15,011 bases of DNA from DASVEG01 sp035540495 (GTDB taxonomy: Bacteria > Actinomycetota > Acidimicrobiia > Acidimicrobiales > CADCTF01). The notes under the pieces were generated by a model, which was not told where the DNA came from, ran no database searches, and saw only the letters and a list, made by a program, of their open reading frames with translations. The position numbers and the translations under genes were made by a program. The stretch is from the NCBI GenBank assembly GCA_035540495.1, contig DATLGL010000044.1:1-15011 (forward strand). The letters are read 5' to 3'. Of this stretch, positions 1 to 6,162 are shown piece after piece (the stretch's first letter is position 1; each line of letters opens with the position of its first letter).

Positions 1-235
1 CGACGGCACCGACACGAGATCGACGGCGCGCAGGCACAGCTCCGCTGGATGCCCGGCGCGCTCGAGCAGGCACGCGCCGAGCCGCTGCGACGCGAGCGGA
101 CGCCCCGGATAGACGCTGAACGGCCTGCCCCTCCGCCGCAGTCACATCTGCGAGCTCGGCGCGTGCCTGCTCGAGCGCGCCGGGCATCCAGCGGAGCTGT
201 GCCTGCGCGCCGTCGATCTCGTGTCGGTGCCGTCG
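1..235. repeat. Perfect 82-bp inverted repeat at window edge
   Basis: Bases 1-82 are the exact reverse complement of 154-235, with a 71-bp unique spacer at 83-153. Pairing starts at base 1, so the repeat may continue outside the window. The right arm and spacer read as sensible relaxase coiled coil on the minus strand (WMPGALEQARAEL, then ADVTAAEGQAVQRL). In the left arm the same frame becomes Arg-rich antisense, while the plus strand repeats the relaxase text. The left arm is therefore a flipped copy. It could be an assembly or amplification fold-back at a contig end, or a real inverted duplication. Confidence 0.95.
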
Positions 236-3010
236 CCGGTGGAGGGGCCGATCGTGTTCGGCGAGGACCTGCCGGGACTGAGCGATTCGTGTCTCGTAGT
301 CGTCGATGGTGTGTTGCAGTCGTGCTCGGCGGTGGTTGATGTTGTCGAGGTCTGTCCGGGCTTGGTCGACGTCCCAATGCGCGCGTCGCTGCGCTCGTTC
401 GATCTCGTGAGCGCGCTCGAGAAGCTGGCGGACGACGTGGTCGGGCAGCGGACGGTCTCGCTCGGGCGGTCGCTCGAGTGGCGCGGCGAGTTCGGCTCGC
501 CGTTCGACGGCGGGACGATCGATCCAGGTGCGCGTGAGCGATTCGGTGATCACGTCCGAGGCTGTCTGCCCCCCGTGGGTGATGACGAAGGCTTCGTTCG
601 TCAGCCGTCCCCGTGTCATGGGCACGTAGATGCCGGCGGCGTTGGTGGCTCCGTCGAGGAGCAGGAACGAGCGGTCGACGGTGCGGCCTTGGTTGGAGTG
701 GCTGGTCTCGGCGTAGGCGAGCTCGACGTGCTCACGCACGTACTCCTGCGGGAGCGTGACGCCACCCGTGCGCCCGGTGATGGTGAGCCGCCCGTCGTCG
801 TGGATCGCGGTGATGGTCCATCGGTCGCGGTTCTTGACCATCTGGTTGCGGTCGGTGCGCAGTGTGCGGTCGTTGTGTCGGGTCGCGATGACGTCGCCGA
901 CGTGGAGGCGGTACGCGCCCGCCGCAAGCGAGCGCCGGGCATCGAGTTGGCCGGCGTCGAGCCGGCGTTGCTGGGCGAGCTGGTTGAGCTCGACGACCAG
1001 CTCGTTCGTGGGGGCCATCATCGACGCCGTCTCACCGCGAGCTGTCGCGTCCCACCACGCACGGATGATGCGGTAGCGCATCCGGATGGCAGTGCCGTCG
1101 TGGAGGCGTCCGTGTTGGTCGTAGAGGTCGACGACGGTGAGGTCGCCCTTGCGGAGTCGGAGGCTGGCGTCGCGTTCCCAGTGCTCGTTGAAGCGGTGGA
1201 CGCGGCCGAGCTCCACGGCGCCGAGGGTGTCGACGAGGTGGGCGAAGAGGCCGCCGCGGCCGACGGCGGAGAATTGGAGCGGGTCGCCGACCAGCGCGAG
1301 CCGCCACTGGTGTCGTTCGGCGAGGTCGAACAGCTGCGCGAGCTTGGGTGTCGACACCATGGCGGCCTCGTCGACCATCACCGTTGAGCCCGCGGGCAGG
1401 TCGTACTTCGGGTGTGGCGGGCGGTCGAGGGTGTGTTCGATGAGGAGCTTGTCGATCGTGTCAGCGTCGATGCCGGCGTCGGTGGCGAGAACGTCTCCCG
1501 CTGTCGCCGAAGGTGCGACACCGAACACCCGCCGACCTTCGCTCTGTAGCTGGCGCACCGCCGGTTCGAGGGCGTTGGTCTTGCCGGTGCCGGCGGGGCC
1601 GACGACGAGGACGAGCCGTCTGTGTCCTGCGACTGCGGACGCGGCGGCGTTCTGTTCCGCCGTCAACTCCATCGTTGCGCTGAGGGGCGCGACGTCGAGC
1701 CGAGTGTCGCTCTCTTCGTTGACCCACCTGGCAGCGAGATCGATGACGCGTTCCTCTTCGAGGAGGATCTCGGGGAGGGTGAGGACGCGGTCGAGTGCGG
1801 ACTCGGTCAGCGGTCGCCCGTCCCGGCGCAGGACAGCACCGTGTCCCACTGGACGGGACAGGTCGACGCATCGCCAGGCGATGACCTTCTCGGCGAGGTC
1901 GTCGAGCCACGGCCCGACTTCGCGCGCAGGAATCACGATGTCGGTTGGCAGCGCGGCCGCGAGCTCTCGCACCAGCTCCGCGGGCCGCCACGTCGACTGC
2001 TTCTGGGTCAACGAGGCGGTCGCACGCTCCACAACCTGGCGGACGGCGTCGTCGGTCAGCTCCCGCCGCGGTTCGCCAACATCGGTCGCCCGTTCTAGCA
2101 CGTCGACCTCGAGGCCGAGCCCCCGGGCGCGGTCGATCCACTCGGTGCGGAGCTGACCGGCGTCCACGCTGGTCTTGGCCGGCCGGCTGTCGGTGACGGC
2201 GTCGCGTTCGAGCCGCCACCGCTCCCGAGGCGTGGCTTCCCGCCCGAATGTCGCCTCGAATCGTTCGAGCTTCCGCTCGAGGCGACGGTCGACTTCGTCG
2301 GTGCGGGTGGAGAACGCAGCCAGGAGTTCCTCGGGCACGCCGGAGATCTCCGCGATGCCGTTGACCGGTTCCCGCCAGGTGACGCCGAGGCGTGCGGTGA
2401 GCTCGGACCGCAGGACGGCGTGGTAGAGCGCGCTCAGGGTGCGTTGGTCGTGCTTGATCGTCCGGGCGTCCAGGGCCAGCCACCGGCCGTCGGGTGAGGG
2501 CACGCGGTTGGCGATGACGACGTGGGTGTGGAGCTGGGGGTCGAGGGCGCGGCTGGTGTGCTGGCGGAACGTGGCGGCGACGATCCCGTCGGCGTCGAAC
2601 ACGTTGATCTCGCCGTTGACCCGGTACCGGCAATGCGCGTGCCGCTCGATCCAGTCAACGACGGCGGTGACCGCGGCGTCGTGGGCGTCGAGCGCCTCTC
2701 GGCGCATGCGGTCGTCGCCGAGTCCGAACAACAGGGACACGGACTTCGGCGCCGAACAGGTGATGTCGAAGCCACGCACCGACCGCTCGATGTAGCGGCC
2801 GCCGAGCAGCGCGCCGGTCGCCGGGTGTTCCCCGGCCATCACGTGGAGGAACTGCTCGTCTACGACGTCGCCGGCGAGACCGAGAGCGGCCGCCCCGTTG
2901 CCGTGCCACCGTCCCGGCGGCTCTCCGGAGTCGAGGTAATAGCTGGGCAGCCCTTCGACGTAGTAGCGCCCAGCCTCCGGGCCCTTCAACGTGGTCGTGC
3001 GGGCGGTCAA
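1..3010 (-). CDS. MobF-family relaxase-helicase (TrwC/TraA-like), 3' end missing
   Basis: Conjugative relaxase that would nick and unwind the transfer strand at oriT. About 1003 codons are in the window, with no stop in frame before the left edge. The N-terminal TrwC-type relaxase domain has Tyr-rich motifs near residues 17-28 and a metal-binding triad H151, H161, H163 in HTSRALDPQLHTH. A RecD-like helicase follows: Walker A GPAGTGKT at 471-478, Walker B VMVDEAAM with D547/E548, then LVGDPLQFSAVG, SNQGRTVD and YVPMTRGR. The tail from about residue 860 is Arg/Gln/Glu-rich and probably coiled coil. The start is TTG at 3010: no ATG or GTG lies in frame between it and the upstream gene's stop at 3119-3121, a GAGGG sits 5 nt upstream, and the family-like motif LKGPEAGRYYVEGLPSYYL follows at once. 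Residues beyond about 976 fall in an inverted repeat and are probably not genuine. Confidence 0.93.
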   Translation of the reverse strand, partial: MTARTTTLKGPEAGRYYVEGLPSYYLDSGEPPGRWHGNGAAALGLAGDVVDEQFLHVMAGEHPATGALLGGRYIERSVRGFDITCSAPKSVSLLFGLGDDRMRREALDAHDAAVTAVVDWIERHAHCRYRVNGEINVFDADGIVAATFRQHTSRALDPQLHTHVVIANRVPSPDGRWLALDARTIKHDQRTLSALYHAVLRSELTARLGVTWREPVNGIAEISGVPEELLAAFSTRTDEVDRRLERKLERFEATFGREATPRERWRLERDAVTDSRPAKTSVDAGQLRTEWIDRARGLGLEVDVLERATDVGEPRRELTDDAVRQVVERATASLTQKQSTWRPAELVRELAAALPTDIVIPAREVGPWLDDLAEKVIAWRCVDLSRPVGHGAVLRRDGRPLTESALDRVLTLPEILLEEERVIDLAARWVNEESDTRLDVAPLSATMELTAEQNAAASAVAGHRRLVLVVGPAGTGKTNALEPAVRQLQSEGRRVFGVAPSATAGDVLATDAGIDADTIDKLLIEHTLDRPPHPKYDLPAGSTVMVDEAAMVSTPKLAQLFDLAERHQWRLALVGDPLQFSAVGRGGLFAHLVDTLGAVELGRVHRFNEHWERDASLRLRKGDLTVVDLYDQHGRLHDGTAIRMRYRIIRAWWDATARGETASMMAPTNELVVELNQLAQQRRLDAGQLDARRSLAAGAYRLHVGDVIATRHNDRTLRTDRNQMVKNRDRWTITAIHDDGRLTITGRTGGVTLPQEYVREHVELAYAETSHSNQGRTVDRSFLLLDGATNAAGIYVPMTRGRLTNEAFVITHGGQTASDVITESLTRTWIDRPAVERRAELAAPLERPPERDRPLPDHVVRQLLERAHEIERAQRRAHWDVDQARTDLDNINHRRARLQHTIDDYETRIAQSRQVLAEHDRPLHRRRHRHEIDGAQAQLRWMPGALEQARAELADVTAAEGQAVQRLSGASARVAAARRVPARARRASSGAVPARRRSRVGAV

Positions 3011-3090
3011 CGGACCCTCATGGCGCGTTCCCGCACGAGCGCGTGCACTCGTCTGTTCGTGATTGAGACGGGAAGGGCGGTCTTGGTCAT
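3007..3090 (-). CDS. Possible 27-aa leader peptide overlapping the relaxase start
   Basis: A short ATG-initiated frame beginning MTKTALPVSITNRR whose TGA stop overlaps the relaxase TTG start (TTGA). It begins 28 nt after the stop of the winged-helix gene. No clear Shine-Dalgarno precedes its ATG. It fills the otherwise empty gap and, if translated, would deliver ribosomes to the weak TTG start of the relaxase. It is too short to identify, and its basic, Arg-rich second half could be chance. Low confidence as a gene. Confidence 0.3.
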   Translation of the reverse strand: MTKTALPVSITNRRVHALVRERAMRVR

Positions 3091-3118
3091 CGGGGAAGGT
3101 GTCGAAGGGAGGAGGGGG

Positions 3119-3472
3119 TCAGGCGGCGGTGGTCGGGTGGACGGCGATGCCGGAGTTGTCGAGGTGGACGACGTAGGTCGTGGGCTCGAACACGTCGGCG
3201 TCGTCGCGGGGAACGACCTCGAGCACGCCTGCGGCGATGAGCGCGCGCAGCCGCCGGTTCACCGTGTCCTTCGACAACGTCTCGAGCCGCTCGGCGATCT
3301 CCCGCACGCTCGCCTGCACCACCACCCGACCATCCCGGGCGTGCGCGTGGGCGAGCAGGTCGTGGAGCACGAGCACCGACTGGGCGCCGTGGCGGCGGGC
3401 GAAGCCGAGCGCCCGCGGGTAAGTGTGCTCGACCCGGACCTCAGGCGGCATCGTCACCATCCACGACCGCAT
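3119..3472 (-). CDS. Small winged helix-turn-helix DNA-binding protein
   Basis: A protein of 117 aa. The centre carries a GntR/MarR-like winged-helix pattern: VREIAERLETLSKDTVNRRL (about residues 57-76) followed by RALIAAGVLEVVP, typical of a recognition helix leading into a wing. The likely role is regulation of the transfer or maintenance genes of the mobile element, inferred from its place between the excisionase-like gene and the relaxase, all on the same strand. The longest start (3472) overlaps the upstream gene by 32 nt. In-frame ATGs at 3460 and 3451 are alternatives, the latter shortening the overlap to 11 nt. No membrane segment is seen. The DNA-binding class is fairly clear, but the target is unknown. 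Confidence 0.75.
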   Translation of the reverse strand: MRSWMVTMPPEVRVEHTYPRALGFARRHGAQSVLVLHDLLAHAHARDGRVVVQASVREIAERLETLSKDTVNRRLRALIAAGVLEVVPRDDADVFEPTTYVVHLDNSGIAVHPTTAA

Positions 3473-3665
3473 CAGGGTCGGCGAGGCGGAGGAGCGCGGC
3501 GGTCGGGACGCGCAGGGCGCGGCCGAAGCGGACGCAGGGGATGCCCTCGCGTCCGTTGGTCTCCCGCCACCGGCGGGTGAGCTCGTAGATCTGGGAGCGG
3601 CCGAGCTGGGTCAGCTCCTGGGCCTGCTCGATCTTGAGGAACGGAGGAAGATCCTCGTACGCCAC
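3441..3665 (-). CDS. Excisionase-like (MerR/HTH_17-type) small DNA-binding protein
   Basis: About 74 aa, with the small winged-helix pattern of excisionase/HTH_17 proteins: LPPFLKIEQAQELTQLGRSQ, then IYELTRRW, then CVRFGRALRVPTAALLRLA, where an Arg-rich turn precedes a final helix. Proteins of this class bend DNA as recombination directionality factors or act as regulators. Here a tyrosine integrase is encoded divergently about 850 bp away, which fits an Xis role. I chose GTG at 3665, 8 nt after a GGGGG. A longer frame opens at 3746 but its first 27 residues cross the palindromic control region and do not look coding. Its end overlaps the next gene, suggesting an operon with the winged-helix protein and relaxase. 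Confidence 0.72.
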   Translation of the reverse strand: MAYEDLPPFLKIEQAQELTQLGRSQIYELTRRWRETNGREGIPCVRFGRALRVPTAALLRLADPDAVVDGDDAA

Positions 3666-3694
3666 CAGCAAACCCCCAGGTCTAGAACATTCCA

Positions 3695-3724
3695 TTGACG
3701 CTATGCGCCATAGCATGATGTAAT
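3695..3724 (+). promoter_or_regulatory. Candidate promoter for regulator-integrase operon
   Basis: TTGACG (3695-3700) is followed after 18 bp by TGTAAT (3719-3724), or after 17 bp by ATGTAA. The regulator start codon lies about 65 bp downstream. The spacer is AT-richer than its surroundings and contains the 15-bp palindrome listed separately. Confidence 0.5.
3700..3714. promoter_or_regulatory. 15-bp palindrome, candidate operator
   Basis: GCTATG-CGC-CATAGC is a perfect inverted repeat (6-bp arms, 3-bp centre). It lies between the -35 and -10 candidates of the rightward promoter and 35-49 bp upstream of the leftward excisionase-like start. A factor bound here could switch between the integrase operon and the transfer operon. 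The XRE protein encoded next is the obvious candidate, by inference. Confidence 0.5.
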
Positions 3725-3788
3725 AGCGGGGCGGACGGCGCAACACTTTTCTGCGCGACGTCTGTCATCGATCTGAGACGGAGCGGCG

Positions 3789-4517
3789 ATGGCCAAGCCC
3801 AAGAGCGAGACGAAGACGAAGACGTGGACGCCGGCGCAGGTCGTCGCTCACAACATGACCCGCGCCCGCGAGCTGCGCCGGCTCACTCAGGCCGAAGTGG
3901 CCGAGCGGCTGACCAAGTTCACGGAGTCCCGCTGGAGCCAGGCCACCGTGGCTCAGGCCGAGGGATCGGTCTCGGGTCAGCGGGTGCGGCAGTTCACGGC
4001 CAACGAGCTCGTCGCCCTCGCTCGCTGCTTCGACCTTCCCGTCCTCTACTTCTTCCTCCCACCCGAAGACACGGCCGATGGGCTCGCCGCGCGCGATAGC
4101 CCTACGAAGGGTTGGCCGTGGGAGTACCTGCTACTCCTCGTGTGGGGCCACCGCAACAACTTCCCGATCGTGGCCGACCGCGCCGCCCCCTGGGCACACG
4201 CGAGCGCGGTGCTCAGCGTGCCGAAGGACGACGTCCTCGACGGTGTCCCCGACACCGCGTTGCTCGCCGATCTCACCCGCGACCGCGAGCGCTACACGCC
4301 CGAGGACATGCTCGCCGTGGCGTTCAACGGGCTCGCTCGCCGGCGCATGCGCGGCGCTCAACAACCTGGGGAAGAACTGCAGACGCTCGCTGCCAGCTTG
4401 CGAGGACTGGCGGACGCGCTCGAGGCCTTCAACAACTACCGCCCCGGCACCTTCCTCGCCCTCGACGAGATCCTCGCCGCCATGAAGCCGCGAGACACGG
4501 AAGAGGAGAGGTCGTGA
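3789..4517 (+). CDS. XRE-family helix-turn-helix regulator
   Basis: A 242-aa cytoplasmic regulator. The N-terminal HTH spans about residues 18-85: NMTRARELRRLTQAEVAERL, then SQATVAQAEG, then FTANELVALARCFDLPVLYFF, the usual end of an XRE domain followed by the cofactor-free 'xxxFFLPPE' exit. The rest (about 95-242) is an uncharacterised helical region with a Leu/Ala-rich segment near 195-230. A GGAG lies 5 nt upstream of the ATG. The stop overlaps the integrase GTG by four bases (GTGA), so the two are translationally coupled. It probably represses the integrase operon through the palindrome at 3700-3714 (inference from position). Confidence 0.88.
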   Translation: MAKPKSETKTKTWTPAQVVAHNMTRARELRRLTQAEVAERLTKFTESRWSQATVAQAEGSVSGQRVRQFTANELVALARCFDLPVLYFFLPPEDTADGLAARDSPTKGWPWEYLLLLVWGHRNNFPIVADRAAPWAHASAVLSVPKDDVLDGVPDTALLADLTRDRERYTPEDMLAVAFNGLARRRMRGAQQPGEELQTLAASLRGLADALEAFNNYRPGTFLALDEILAAMKPRDTEEERS

Positions 4518-5890
4518 GCGGAAGGAACAACGTCCGCAAGCGCGGTTCGACTTGGACGTACTACGTGTACGTCACGGGCAAGGACGGCAAGCGTCGCCAG
4601 ATCAGCAAGGGCGGCTACCGGACTCGGCGAGAAGCCGAGGCGGCGCGCGTCGAGGTGCTGAACGCGATCCGCACCGGTGCCTTCGTCCGGCCGGAGCGCA
4701 TCACGCTCGCGCAGTTCCTCGAGGACGAGTGGCTGCCGAGCCAGCGACCGCCGACGCTCGAAGAGAGCACGCACCGCTCCTACGCGCGCTACTTGCGGCT
4801 GCATGTCATCCCGTACATCGGCGGCATCCCGCTCCAAGCACTCACGCCGATGGACCTCAACGAGCTCTATCGGGGGCTGCTCGACACCGGCCGGCGGGCA
4901 CCCTCGCCACCGGTTCGCCAGCACGCTCCGGAAGTTGTCGATGCGATCCGCGCCCATCGCAGGGACGGCATGACCTGGCAGAACGTGGCCGACACCATCG
5001 CCGCTGAGTTCCCGGCGGAAGCCGGGATCACGCGGCACGCCGTCGCGGCGCTCCACCGCAGGCAGTCGGAACCTCGAGCGGCAAGGCCACAGGCCCGGGG
5101 ACTGAAGCCGCGGACGGTCCGCTACGTCCACACGATCGTCCACGCCGCGCTGAAGGACGCGATGCGATGGAGCCGCGTCGCACGCAACGTCGCCGACGCG
5201 GCGGACCCGCCCTCGCCCGGCTCCTCCCGTAGCTCGCGTCCATCTGCGTGGACCGCGGATCAGCTCGGAGCGTTCCTCGAGTTCATCGCTGAGGATCGGT
5301 ATCTGCCGGCGTGGATGTTCCTCGCAACGACCGGGTGTCGACGCGGCGAGTGCCTCGGCCTCAAGTGGGGCGATCTCGATCTCGACAAGGGCACCGCCGT
5401 CATCTCACGGCAGGTGACCGCGATCGACCACGAGGTCCGCGTGAAGGAGCTGCCCAAGACGAAGCGGGGCCACATGATCCTGCTCGACAGCGGCACTGTC
5501 GCCATGCTGCGACGCTGGCGCGCGAGGCAGGCGGAGGAGAAGCTGCTCGTCGGCGCCGGCTACCGAGACGAGGGCTTCGTCTTCTGCCATCCGGACGGCA
5601 GCGCCTATGACCCGGACCGGTTCAGCCGCGAGTTCCTCCGCAAGCAGGCTCAATACAACCGCTCGTCTCCCGACGGTGACGCGTTGCCCCGCCTCGTGCT
5701 CCACGGGCTACGCCATACGTGGGCAACCTTGGCGCTCCATGAGGGGATCGACATCCACATCGTGTCGGAGCGGCTGAACCACTCGAGCACTCACGTGACC
5801 CGTGAGATCTACACGCACGTCACGCCCCCCATGCAGAGCGACGCCGCTGAGCGCGTCGCACGTTCGATCTTCCGCCCGCGAGCGAGATGA
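4514..5890 (+). CDS. int: Tyrosine site-specific integrase with inserted HTH-like segment
   Basis: A 458-aa phage/ICE-type integrase catalysing integration and excision at att sites. An N-terminal arm-binding domain (about 5-57, KRGSTWTYYVYVTGKDGKRR) is followed by a SAM-like core-binding domain from about 63. The catalytic domain runs from about 246 with R276 (TGCRRGE), K315 (LPKTK), H397 and R400 (LHGLRHTW), H423 (LNHSS) and nucleophile Y433 (IYTHV), so all six key positions are present. Unusually, about 65 residues (about 128-195) interrupt the core-binding domain and resemble a helix-turn-helix (AHRRDGMTWQNVADTIAAEF). The start is GTG at 4514, overlapping the regulator stop and preceded by GGAGAGG. 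The longer frame opening at 4112 only shadows the regulator gene. No tRNA gene was found downstream. Confidence 0.95.
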   Translation: MSGRNNVRKRGSTWTYYVYVTGKDGKRRQISKGGYRTRREAEAARVEVLNAIRTGAFVRPERITLAQFLEDEWLPSQRPPTLEESTHRSYARYLRLHVIPYIGGIPLQALTPMDLNELYRGLLDTGRRAPSPPVRQHAPEVVDAIRAHRRDGMTWQNVADTIAAEFPAEAGITRHAVAALHRRQSEPRAARPQARGLKPRTVRYVHTIVHAALKDAMRWSRVARNVADAADPPSPGSSRSSRPSAWTADQLGAFLEFIAEDRYLPAWMFLATTGCRRGECLGLKWGDLDLDKGTAVISRQVTAIDHEVRVKELPKTKRGHMILLDSGTVAMLRRWRARQAEEKLLVGAGYRDEGFVFCHPDGSAYDPDRFSREFLRKQAQYNRSSPDGDALPRLVLHGLRHTWATLALHEGIDIHIVSERLNHSSTHVTREIYTHVTPPMQSDAAERVARSIFRPRAR

Positions 5891-6066
5891 CCAACGCACG
5901 GGGCACTCCATCGGCGCGATGTCATGCGTGGCCGTCACCGAATCTGCGGCGGGTGCGCCACTGGGGTCAATAGCTGCGCGGTGGTCGTCGCCAGCGTGCG
6001 ACTTCTCCAACGACAGCCTGATTGCCGCCTTCCAGCTCCATCCGCGCAGGGTTCTTGAGTACCGCC
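5891..6066. other. Intergenic stretch after integrase, possible att region
   Basis: No credible gene, tRNA or rho-independent terminator is visible between the integrase stop and the next promoter. An attachment site would be expected on this side of an integrase, but without the other element end no direct repeat can be recognised. Confidence 0.35.
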
Positions 6067-6095
6067 TTGACAGGTTGAGATGCCATCTAGATAAT
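6067..6095 (+). promoter_or_regulatory. Near-consensus sigma-70-type promoter of the RHS gene
   Basis: TTGACA (6067-6072), 17-bp spacer, GATAAT (6090-6095). This matches the -35 consensus in full and the -10 consensus in five of six positions, with ideal spacing, in otherwise GC-rich DNA. The start codon at 6163 implies a leader of about 60 nt. Confidence 0.8.
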
Positions 6096-6103
6096 CCCGG
6101 CTC

Positions 6104-6121
6104 GTCAGCATCTTCGCTGAC
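6104..6121 (+). promoter_or_regulatory. Small hairpin at the start of the RHS mRNA leader
   Basis: GTCAGC-ATCTTC-GCTGAC gives a perfect 6-bp stem with a 6-nt loop, 8 bp after the -10 box, so it would lie at the very 5' end of the transcript. It could stabilise the mRNA or be an operator. No U-tract follows, so it is not a terminator. Confidence 0.4.
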
Positions 6122-6162
6122 ACGAACTGAAGGGATCTGGGAAGGCACAGGGAGGACCGGCC

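Noticed and set aside
221..1387. 388-codon open frame on the plus strand
   Set aside because: Antisense to the relaxase helicase domain, Val/Asp/Glu-rich composition typical of GC-rich mirror frames, no domain motif.
1461..2633. 390-codon minus-strand frame beginning MPVPGQRRDQ
   Set aside because: Arg/Pro-rich out-of-frame reading of the relaxase, which is intact in another frame.
3680..3694. Possible LexA/SOS box near TAGAACATTCC
   Set aside because: Lacks the second half-site of the actinobacterial or Bacillus-type boxes.
4112..4513. Upstream extension of the integrase frame
   Set aside because: Arg/Pro-rich and fully inside the XRE regulator gene; the GTG at 4514 has a good ribosome-binding site and the domain starts there.
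5891..6066. tRNA gene or att core next to the integrase
   Set aside because: No T-loop-like GGTTCGAAT or cloverleaf pairing seen; no second copy for comparison in the window.
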